From assembly GCA_016771945.1 (NCBI GenBank), contig QZLF01000003.1:62001-126000 (forward strand): a stretch of DNA of 64,000 bases, given 5' to 3'. Under the pieces are notes generated by a model. The model saw nothing but the letters and a program-made list of their open reading frames with translations, searched no databases and was not told the DNA's origin. The position numbers and the translations under genes were made by a program. How positions within the stretch are numbered: position 1 is the stretch's first letter; the number at the start of each line of letters is the position of its first letter. Origin of the DNA: Candidatus Leucobacter sulfamidivorax. Lineage in GTDB: Bacteria; Actinomycetota; Actinomycetes; Actinomycetales; Microbacteriaceae. Shown here one piece after another: positions 8,903-15,684 of the stretch.

Positions 8903-11502
8903 GCGACGATGTGACTGAGACCAGCATCGACTCAACCCAAGAGCCCAAGTTGGTTGACCCGCGCGTATTATTGGCCGACTGGGCGAACATCAGCGACGAA
9001 TGGGTGCGTCTACTGGTTGCCGAGGTGCTCGTGAGCGGGCGCACTGTCGGCGCATCCACCGTCGAAAAGGCGTACAAGCTATTCCGGCAGGAGAAGGCAC
9101 TCGATAAGCGCGAACTGCCGACCGTGCCAAAGCTCGATGTCGAGGCGCGACAGGACGAGTCAGCACCACCGCTGTCACTGATACGGCTCTCGGAGGTTCG
9201 TGGGGTCAATGCACTCGTGCCCGGCGCGATCATCGAGCCACACGAGGGTCTGACGATCCTTTACGGGGAGAACGGCACCGGCAAGACCGGCTACTCTCGC
9301 GTGTTCAAGGCTCTGGCAAATAGCCGCACGGCTGACACGATTCTCGGTGATATCGAAGCTGACACTGCCGAAGCGCAAACTGCCAAGCTTGAGTTCAAGC
9401 TCGGTGATGACGAGCAGACGCTGTCCTGGAGTGGGGAGCGCGGAGTATCGCCCTTCACCCGGATGTCGATCTTCGATAGCCCTGCTGTGAGTACGCACGT
9501 CGACGATGACCTTGACTACGTCTACACACCGGTATCACTCGCGCTCTTCAACCACGTTAGTGCCGCAATCCAAGCCGTGACGAGTGAAATCGATACCGCA
9601 ATCACCGCGCTTGGCACGGATAGTTCCGGCCTGCTGACCAGGTTCCAGCGTGGGTCGTCCATCTATCCGCTGATCGAGACGCTCGGTGCGTCGACCGGCC
9701 TGGCCGAGTTGAAGGCCAAGGCCGCTACCGGCGAAACCGTCGAGGCTGATCTCGACTCACTTACGCAGGCGGTGGCTGCGCTGCGGGCCAATACTCTCAG
9801 TGCACAGATCACCGTGCTTAAGGCGGAGCAACGTGTCTTGGCACAGGCAGCAACTGCAGCCGATGCGCTCGTGTCGTTCGACTCCAAGGCTTACAACGAT
9901 GCACTAACGAAGCGAGCGCAGCTTGCGACCGACTACGAGACCTTCCGCATAGAGCTCTTCGCCGCTGCCGACCTGCCCGCCGATCCTGACGACACATGGA
10001 GCGACTTCATTGAAGCTGGCGAAACGTACCGTCAGCACCTCACAGAGCTGGGTGCGCATGACTCGGATCGGTGCTTATATTGCCGACAGTCGCTGCTGGA
10101 CCCCGCACGGGATCTGCTCTCCAGGTATTCGACCTACCTCGAAGACAAGATCTCGGCTGACATCCGTGACACCGACAGCTTGCTTGCAAGGTTCAAGCAG
10201 GAAGCCGCAGGTATTGAAGGTAAGGATTGCGCTCAGTTTGTCGACGAGTATCAGGCCGAAGAGGAGCAGCCTTCCTACTTCGCGCAGGTCGAGGCCATCG
10301 AGGGGGCAAGGAGCGCGCTCGCATCGGCAGTAGCAGACAGCAAGCCCGCCAGCCTTACTATCGCCGACATCCTCACGCAGCTGAAGACCGATGTCGATGC
10401 CGCACTAAAGACTGCCGAAGAAGGCATCACGACGCTAGAGGCCCAACAGCAGAACAGGACGCAGCTACTCGCCGAGAAGCAGACCGAACTGGTGGAGCTG
10501 AAGGACGCGGTCGAACTTGGCACGTCCTGGCCACTGATCGAAGGGCAAGTCAGGAGCGCCAAGGAGGCTGATCAGCTCAAAACGCTCAAGCGTCCGCTGT
10601 CATCGCTGACCAGAGCGGTTACCGCACTCGCCAAGACCACCAGCGACCAGCTGATCAACCAGAGCTTCGACGCCCTCTTCCTTGAGGAGTGCGACGCGCT
10701 CAGGGCGCCAACTCTGAAACTGCAGTTCGTTGGACGGGAGGGTCGAGCGCATCGTCGCAAAGTGCTGAGCGGCAAGCACAAGCCGTCAAGAGTACTCTCC
10801 GAGGGAGAACAGAAGGTACTTGCGCTCGCCGACTTCCTGGCTGAGGCTCGCTTGGCGGGAATTACCGCCCCCGTCATCTTCGACGACCCCGTCTCCAGCC
10901 TCGATCACCGTCGGATCAACGAGGTCGCGCAGCGCATCGCCGCGCTGGCGGATAACAACCAGGTCATCGTGTTCACGCACGACATCTTGTTCGCCACGAC
11001 ACTCCTTAGCCTCTTTGAGAAGTCCAAGCGCTGCGTCTACTTTCAGATCACGGACGAGAACGGCAAGGGGCAGGTTACCCGTGCCAGCGGGCCGAGGATC
11101 GACTCGCTGAGTGCAATCAAGAAGCGTATAACTGGCACAATCCAGGCCGCGAAGTCTCAAGAGGGCGAAGTTCGCGATGCTCTCGTGCGCGTGGCATATA
11201 GCCACGTCCGTGCATGGTGTGAAGTCTTCACCGAGGAGGAGCTGCTGAAGGGCGTCACCAAGCGCTACCGTGCGAACGTCCAGATGACCACACTGCCGAA
11301 CATCGACGGCACCAGACTCAATGAGATCGGTCCAAAGGTAACGGAGATCTTCGAGGTGGCATGCCGCCACATCGACGGGCACTCGCAACCACTCGTGACG
11401 CTGGGTGTCAGCCCAACGCTCACGGGGCTGGAGCAGCATTGGGCAGAGTTGCAGGACCTCAAGAGATTGAACGATGGCGCCCTCCCCCTAACGTCGAACT
11501 GA
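8899..11502 (+). CDS. Rad50/RloC-like ABC-type ATPase with zinc-hook candidate, coupled to type III RM
   Basis: An 867-residue SMC/Rad50-style ATPase. The N-terminal half-site has Walker A GENGTGKT at residues 123-130. The C-terminal half has the signature region EGEQKVLALADF near 634 and Walker B VIFDDPVSSLD with D662/D663. Between them lies a long helical region interrupted by CLYC (C392, C395), the CxxC expected of a zinc hook. After the ATPase the protein goes on for about 150 residues, including RVAYSH (R764, H769), which fits the Rx4H pattern of HEPN RNases. ABC ATPase, zinc hook and C-terminal HEPN-like RNase together describe RloC, an anticodon nuclease that backs up failed restriction; PrrC has a similar ATPase but no hook. 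RloC and PrrC are best known beside type I systems, whereas this gene is coupled by a GTGA overlap to type III res. The ATPase call is firm. The RNase role is inference, because the Arg-Glu-His triad of PrrC/RloC was not confirmed by alignment. Confidence 0.8.
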   Translation: MSDDVTETSIDSTQEPKLVDPRVLLADWANISDEWVRLLVAEVLVSGRTVGASTVEKAYKLFRQEKALDKRELPTVPKLDVEARQDESAPPLSLIRLSEVRGVNALVPGAIIEPHEGLTILYGENGTGKTGYSRVFKALANSRTADTILGDIEADTAEAQTAKLEFKLGDDEQTLSWSGERGVSPFTRMSIFDSPAVSTHVDDDLDYVYTPVSLALFNHVSAAIQAVTSEIDTAITALGTDSSGLLTRFQRGSSIYPLIETLGASTGLAELKAKAATGETVEADLDSLTQAVAALRANTLSAQITVLKAEQRVLAQAATAADALVSFDSKAYNDALTKRAQLATDYETFRIELFAAADLPADPDDTWSDFIEAGETYRQHLTELGAHDSDRCLYCRQSLLDPARDLLSRYSTYLEDKISADIRDTDSLLARFKQEAAGIEGKDCAQFVDEYQAEEEQPSYFAQVEAIEGARSALASAVADSKPASLTIADILTQLKTDVDAALKTAEEGITTLEAQQQNRTQLLAEKQTELVELKDAVELGTSWPLIEGQVRSAKEADQLKTLKRPLSSLTRAVTALAKTTSDQLINQSFDALFLEECDALRAPTLKLQFVGREGRAHRRKVLSGKHKPSRVLSEGEQKVLALADFLAEARLAGITAPVIFDDPVSSLDHRRINEVAQRIAALADNNQVIVFTHDILFATTLLSLFEKSKRCVYFQITDENGKGQVTRASGPRIDSLSAIKKRITGTIQAAKSQEGEVRDALVRVAYSHVRAWCEVFTEEELLKGVTKRYRANVQMTTLPNIDGTRLNEIGPKVTEIFEVACRHIDGHSQPLVTLGVSPTLTGLEQHWAELQDLKRLNDGALPLTSN

Positions 11503-11539
11503 GCGGCGCCACAATATTTCAAGACCCAGCACAACTGAA

Positions 11540-12034
11540 TCACTCGTTGCTATCACTCTTGAACCATGCAGTGACGGTCTCCTTCCAGCGCGTCGCATCT
11601 GAGTTCCAAGCCAGCGTGTGCCCTGCATCGAAGGTCTCCAGCTGAACGAGATCTGGACGCTTCTGCGCGAGCGCCGACGAGGTCTTGATGGGAACTGAAT
11701 CGTCTTTAGCCCCGTGAAGGATCAGCGTCGGCACAGAGAGTTCGTCGGCGCGCGCTATCCAATCAGACTCGCTGAACGAGATTCGGCTTGGGAGCCCTAG
11801 CCGTCGAGCCAGTGCGCGATTCGTCAGCCACGGGACCGCGAGCAGCCCTGCACTGCGTGGGAACCCGGCGCGCTGGCAGTTGGCTTTGATGACCTCGACC
11901 CAGTTGAGTACCGGTGAGTCAAGCACGAGCCCTGCTACCAGTGGCGCATAGTCTGACCGATGCGCAATCTGCAGTGCAATCGCAGCGCCCATAGACCAAC
12001 CGAACAGCACGATCCGTTCTGCACCGCGGCGCAC
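11540..12034 (-). pseudogene. alpha/beta hydrolase, 5' end removed by IS21-family insertion
   Basis: The remaining 164 codons encode the C-terminal part of an alpha/beta hydrolase. The nucleophile elbow GWSMG is followed by the acid-loop sequence HGAKDDSVP and the catalytic histidine in AGHTLAW, so all three catalytic positions survive. The reading frame meets the IS terminus exactly at 12034/12035, and no homologous sequence continues on the far side of the IS, where tRNA-Phe sequence begins. The N-terminal strands and any signal sequence are therefore lost. The apparent GTG start at the junction is an accident of the insertion. Substrate unknown. Confidence 0.8.
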
Positions 12035-12105
12035 TGTTTAGCCGATGGTTCGGAAAGCGCCTGTGTGAGGATCGGAAAGCGTGGGCGCGACGGTCGGAAA
12101 GCGTG
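12035..12105 (+). repeat. IS21-family left terminal repeat region
   Basis: Three direct copies of TCGGAAAGCG lie within about 70 bases of the TGTT tip. They are the expected transposase-binding sites. Confidence 0.85.
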
Positions 12106-12122
12106 CCGCCGCGCCCGAGCGC

Positions 12123-12902
12123 CTATCCGGTGTGAGTATCTTCCGCGTTCTCGGCCGCGGTGTGGCGGCGCATGTTGGGGCCGGCCAGTTGCACGATCTC
12201 GGCATTGGAAATGATCCGGTTCAGGATGGATTCGGCGATGACGGCGTCGTGGAGCGATTTGTACCAGTCTTCGGGATCGAACTGGCTGGTCACCGCGGTG
12301 GAGCCTCTGCCTTCGCGTGCGGCGAGGATGTTGAGAAGCTCGGCCGCGGTCTCGCTGGTGATCGGCGTCGTGAGGAAGTCGTCGAGCACGAGCAGGTCGC
12401 AGGAGTGCAATTCATTCAGGAATCGGAGCCGTGCGGGGTCTGTGTGATGGTGGACGGCGAGCTGGTTGGCGAGGTCGTCGAGCCGGTAGTACCGGGCGGT
12501 GTAGTCGCGTCGGCAGGCGGCGTGCACGAGCGCTTGCGCGAGGTAGGACTTGCCCACGCTGGAGGACCCCAGGACGACGAGATTCGTGGTGCGGTCGATC
12601 CAGTGGCATGCGGCGAGACGGGCCACGACCTCACGGTTCAGGCTGCGGCCTTCGAGGTAGCGGATGTCTTCGACGCAGGCGGCCGGGTTCGGGGTGCGGG
12701 ACGCCTTCAACAGCTTCATCATGCGCCGCTCGCCCCTGGCTGTGGTCTCTTGCTCGAGGGCGTGGCGGATCTTCTGCGAGAACGTCCATTCATCGAAGGT
12801 GGGGTCGTTGGCGATGTCGATGACGGCTTCTCCGAACGCGGTCATCCGCAACCGGGTGAACAGGGGCATGTCATCGATGGTGAGGTGTTGGTCACGCATC
12901 AT
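12123..12902 (-). CDS. istB: IS21-family helper ATPase IstB
   Basis: A 259-residue AAA+ ATPase that assembles on DNA and regulates target choice and transposition by IstA. Walker A reads GSSSVGKS, a variant of the usual GxxGxGKS but common in IstB-like proteins. Walker B is LLVLDDFL. The start is the first of two adjacent ATG codons at 12902, overlapping the istA stop by 11 bases; the open frame runs further upstream but would overlap istA heavily. Overlap of istA and istB is typical of IS21 and suggests coupled translation. Confidence 0.93.
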   Translation of the reverse strand: MMRDQHLTIDDMPLFTRLRMTAFGEAVIDIANDPTFDEWTFSQKIRHALEQETTARGERRMMKLLKASRTPNPAACVEDIRYLEGRSLNREVVARLAACHWIDRTTNLVVLGSSSVGKSYLAQALVHAACRRDYTARYYRLDDLANQLAVHHHTDPARLRFLNELHSCDLLVLDDFLTTPITSETAAELLNILAAREGRGSTAVTSQFDPEDWYKSLHDAVIAESILNRIISNAEIVQLAGPNMRRHTAAENAEDTHTG

Positions 12903-14541
12903 CACCCTCGATTCCCTGGTCGCGGCCGATGAGGTTGTCGAGGCTGAACGCGCTGATTCCGGCCAGGTGAGCACGGCTGGTATCCCGCCCGGCGGGTGGG
13001 CGCGACGACGGCGGAGTATCCGCTCTGGCCCAGGCCTCTGGGTCTGTGGTGGGTCTGGCGTTCTGCTCGGCGCGGATCGCCGCGATGGCATGCTTCACGG
13101 CGGTGTAGCTGATCTGCCGGTGGGGGTCACCGTCCGTGAGCCTTCGGCAGGCGAGCTCGAGGAGCCCACGGTTCCCGCGCTTTCCGAGGTCGAGGATATT
13201 CATGCAGGAGCGGAACCCCTGCGCCTCGATCGTCTTCGAGTCCAGCAGGCGGGTCAGGGCTGTCACGGTTCCCGGGCCTGCTTTCGCGGCTTGGCGGAGG
13301 AAGTAGGCGCGGGTCCAGAGCCCTGCCTGATCTTCAAGGTAGGCGGGCGCATGCCCAGGGTCGGTGACGTAGCGATTGCGATGCCTGCCGCGCTGGTGGG
13401 TGGCGATCACTTCCCCGTCGGCGAGGACGTCGAGTGTGTCACCGACGATCCGCACGTCCACGCCGAGACCGGCGAACGCGTACGGAACGGAGTACTTGAT
13501 GGTGTCGATCTGGATATGCCAGTCGCGATGCACCTTCGCTTTCCGCCACGACACCGGCTCCCACCGCTGTTCGGGCAGCTCGAGCAGCGCCGGCTTCTCG
13601 TGCTCGGCGAACCACTCCCAGCGCGATCGCTGATCCCCGCGGAACGGGGTTCGGTGGTTGATCCATTCCACCCGCTCGGCGATCGCTTCGTTCAGGTCGT
13701 CGAGCGAGGCGAACGAGCGGTCGGCGAGGTAGTGGATGACCCAGTTCGTGACGACCTTCACGCCGGATTCGACGTGGCCCTTGTCTCTGGGGGCCGCGGA
13801 TCTGGTCGGGACCGCAGCGGTCCGGTAATGCTCAAGGAACCCACTGTAGGAGGAGTTCACGTCCCGGGCCCGTTCGCTCTTGCTGATCTGGTTCGACGCC
13901 GTCGATGCGTTATCGGGCACCACCAGCAGCGTGACGCCGTCGATGTATTCAAACGCTCGCCGGTGCGCATCAGCCCAGGCAGGGAACTTCTCATCCAGGC
14001 ACCCGTACGCGAACACGAGCCCGGAGTAGGGCAGCGACGCCACGAACACCGACACCGCAGACACCTCACCGGAGATCGGGTCGACGATCTGCATCCGAGT
14101 GCCCGCCCAGTCGACCTGCATCGTATGCCCGGGGACGTGCTGGATCGGGGCGGTGAGATCATTGACTCGCACGTGCTCAGCGACGATCTGGCAGAACCGT
14201 TCATACCCATAGTGGCCGCGGCCATCGGCAGCATCGACGTGCAGATACTGCGCCCACAACACCTTCAGCGGAGGCTTGTTCCGCCCCAGCCTCGCAGCGA
14301 CCACCTTGTCGATATCGACCGGCACGAACTCGCCGGTCACGCTCTTGCGCCCGTCAGAGAACAACCCGTCAATGTCTTCGCGTGAGAGCGCGTCGACCTG
14401 GCTGACAGCCGTCAACTGGTGTTCGTCGAGCACACGACGGACCTTCGCGATCGTACGCTGCGAGCACCCCTGCCTGGCAGCGATCTCGCGATACGGGACC
14501 TTGTCCAGCACAAGCCGCATCAACTGGCGGTAATCGGTCAT
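12892..14541 (-). CDS. istA: IS21-family transposase IstA
   Basis: A 549-residue DDE transposase. An N-terminal helix-turn-helix (residues about 15-40, REIAARQGCSQRTIAKVRR) should bind the terminal repeats. The integrase-like core has candidate catalytic residues in QVDWAG (D), VVPDNAS (D) and KGHVESGV (E). A C-terminal Mu-transposase-like domain follows. The length is within the range known for IstA (about 390-550). The frame is intact and begins with ATG at 14541, so the element could still be mobile. Confidence 0.94.
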   Translation of the reverse strand: MTDYRQLMRLVLDKVPYREIAARQGCSQRTIAKVRRVLDEHQLTAVSQVDALSREDIDGLFSDGRKSVTGEFVPVDIDKVVAARLGRNKPPLKVLWAQYLHVDAADGRGHYGYERFCQIVAEHVRVNDLTAPIQHVPGHTMQVDWAGTRMQIVDPISGEVSAVSVFVASLPYSGLVFAYGCLDEKFPAWADAHRRAFEYIDGVTLLVVPDNASTASNQISKSERARDVNSSYSGFLEHYRTAAVPTRSAAPRDKGHVESGVKVVTNWVIHYLADRSFASLDDLNEAIAERVEWINHRTPFRGDQRSRWEWFAEHEKPALLELPEQRWEPVSWRKAKVHRDWHIQIDTIKYSVPYAFAGLGVDVRIVGDTLDVLADGEVIATHQRGRHRNRYVTDPGHAPAYLEDQAGLWTRAYFLRQAAKAGPGTVTALTRLLDSKTIEAQGFRSCMNILDLGKRGNRGLLELACRRLTDGDPHRQISYTAVKHAIAAIRAEQNARPTTDPEAWARADTPPSSRPPAGRDTSRAHLAGISAFSLDNLIGRDQGIEGDDA

Positions 14542-14621
14542 GAAGAATCATTCCTCCCACCCCACGAACACTCGTCGAAGGGTTGAGAGTCATCATCGAG
14601 CAACCACACGCGCTACCCGAT

Positions 14622-14679
14622 GCTTACACGCACGCTTTCCGATCTCTACACAGGCGCTTTCCGAAGCGTCGTCCTAACA
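14622..14679 (-). repeat. IS21-family right terminal repeat region
   Basis: Read on the minus strand it starts TGTTAGGAC and contains two TCGGAAAGCG copies separated by a CCTGTGTAGAGA spacer like that of the left end. The outer base at 14679 directly abuts the 47-bp tRNA-derived repeat. Confidence 0.85.
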
Positions 14680-14726
14680 CTACGTGGCTCCGACCGGCAT
14701 CGATCCGGTGACCTTTCGATTTTCAG
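14680..14726 (+). repeat. attachment-site repeat, tRNA-Phe 3' fragment (distal copy)
   Basis: Identical over 47 bases to 18428-18474. It reproduces the tRNA-Phe sequence from the anticodon loop to the 3' end plus five flanking bases. The match ends abruptly at 14727, where an AT-richer sequence begins. The left end coincides with the IS21 terminus. Confidence 0.92.
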
Positions 14727-14897
14727 ATTGATCAGGGGGTTTTCTGCACTGTATATATATGGAAGCGATCCGCAGAAACACGCGATTCTAGTCGGTGAGT
14801 GCCAGTTGATTCCAGCCGCCTTTCTCGGAAAGAATGGCCCCACGATGGCCCGCACGCGGCCATCACCTAGACACGACCGCTGAGTATTCCCGGGCAT
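14727..14897. other. island end, no gene seen
   Basis: This stretch holds an AT-rich run (TGTATATATATGG, about 14749-14761) just inside the attachment repeat, possibly a recombinase or IHF-like binding region. No convincing coding frame is present. Confidence 0.4.
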
Positions 14898-15551
14898 TCA
14901 GCGTGAGGTGACGCAGAGGGCGAGAGCTTCTTCGAGAACGGCGAGGTTGCCGTCTTCGCGGGCAGCACGACTAACCTCATCGAGTTGCTCGCCGTGGATC
15001 GGCCGCCAATCAAGCGCCCACCCCGCGTCGTGCGCAACCCTCGACCAGAACAGTCGCTGGGTGCGCCCGTTGCCTTCACGAAACGGGTGAATAAAGTTGA
15101 CTTGGTCATAGAAGTCCGCGAGTTCGTGTATGAATGCTTCTCGGCTCAGGTCTCGAAGGTGGCCCTTCTCCCGAAGCGCATTGAAAACATGGAATGCGTT
15201 GGCTTCAATTCCCGCTCTTGGAGCAAAGAATTTCCCTTGACCGCGCCGCATATCGATAGTTCTGATTTCACCAGCCCAGTCGAAGATGTCTTGGAAGACG
15301 TGTCGATGGAGTGCTCGCAACTCGCCGAGATCTCTCGTGTGCGGCACTAGATTATTGGTCTGAAGCTGGATCGTGCGGCTCACAGTCAGATCAACTTCGA
15401 TTGCAGCTAACTGTTCGGTAGTTTCTGCGCCAGGCAGGTTGCGCAGAACCCCAGTTCTGGGGTCGAGGTATGGGTCAGCGACTTGAGGCAAGCCCGAACC
15501 GCTTGCGTGTGAGTTCCACAAGTTCGTCAGCGCTGATCGTGCCCGCGACAT
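14898..15551 (-). CDS. fic: Fic-family AMP-transferase toxin (VbhT-like)
   Basis: A Fic-domain protein that should transfer AMP from ATP to a hydroxyl of a target protein. The catalytic motif reads HPFREGNGR, the complete HPFx(D/E)GNGR consensus, and the N-terminal DPYLDPRTGVLRN is typical of VbhT-type Fic proteins. The start is uncertain. The ATG at 15551 has AGGAC upstream and gives 217 residues but overlaps the antitoxin gene by 77 bases. A TTG at 15491, just inside the antitoxin stop, would give a start closer to known homologues. The preceding small gene carries the inhibitory motif, so this is a class I Fic toxin-antitoxin pair. Known relatives AMPylate DNA gyrase and topoisomerase IV; that target is inferred here. 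Confidence 0.9.
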   Translation of the reverse strand: MSRARSALTNLWNSHASGSGLPQVADPYLDPRTGVLRNLPGAETTEQLAAIEVDLTVSRTIQLQTNNLVPHTRDLGELRALHRHVFQDIFDWAGEIRTIDMRRGQGKFFAPRAGIEANAFHVFNALREKGHLRDLSREAFIHELADFYDQVNFIHPFREGNGRTQRLFWSRVAHDAGWALDWRPIHGEQLDEVSRAAREDGNLAVLEEALALCVTSR

Positions 15552-15657
15552 ACTTTTCGCTGTCCTCACGGAACGCCGGACTGACGTTGAGACCTTCGAG
15601 AAGAGCACTGTGCACCGTCTGATCTACCAGGGTCTCTCGCTGTTCCTGCTCAGTCAT
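15475..15657 (-). CDS. VbhA-like Fic antitoxin
   Basis: A 60-residue helical protein. SALLEG at about residues 18-23 matches the (S/T)xxxE(G/N) inhibitory motif, whose glutamate pushes the ATP gamma-phosphate out of position in the Fic active site. The later SEKYVAGTISADELVELTRKR is typical of VbhA/antitoxin_VbhA proteins. A near-perfect ribosome site (AAGGAGG, seven bases before the ATG at 15657) suggests it is made in excess over the toxin, whose gene overlaps its 3' end. Confidence 0.9.
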   Translation of the reverse strand: MTEQEQRETLVDQTVHSALLEGLNVSPAFREDSEKYVAGTISADELVELTRKRFGLASSR

Positions 15658-15684
15658 CGTTGCACCTCCTTTTGCAGCCTGCTT

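Larger units (their letters stand above)
12035..14679 (-). mobile_element. IS21-family insertion sequence
   Basis: A complete 2.6-kb element with istA and istB on the minus strand. Each end begins TGTT and carries several copies of the motif TCGGAAAGCG. The left end has three in the first 70 bases and the right end has two, in inverted orientation; CTTCGGAAAGCGCCTGTGT-type blocks match on both sides. Multiple terminal repeats of this kind are typical of IS21. The bases just outside (GCAC left, CTAC right) are not a direct duplication, so the element probably caused a deletion or recombination after insertion. Both genes look intact. Confidence 0.93.

Noticed and set aside
12031..14683. Target-site duplication for the IS21 element
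   Set aside because: The four bases outside each end (GCAC and CTAC) differ and longer comparison finds no direct repeat.
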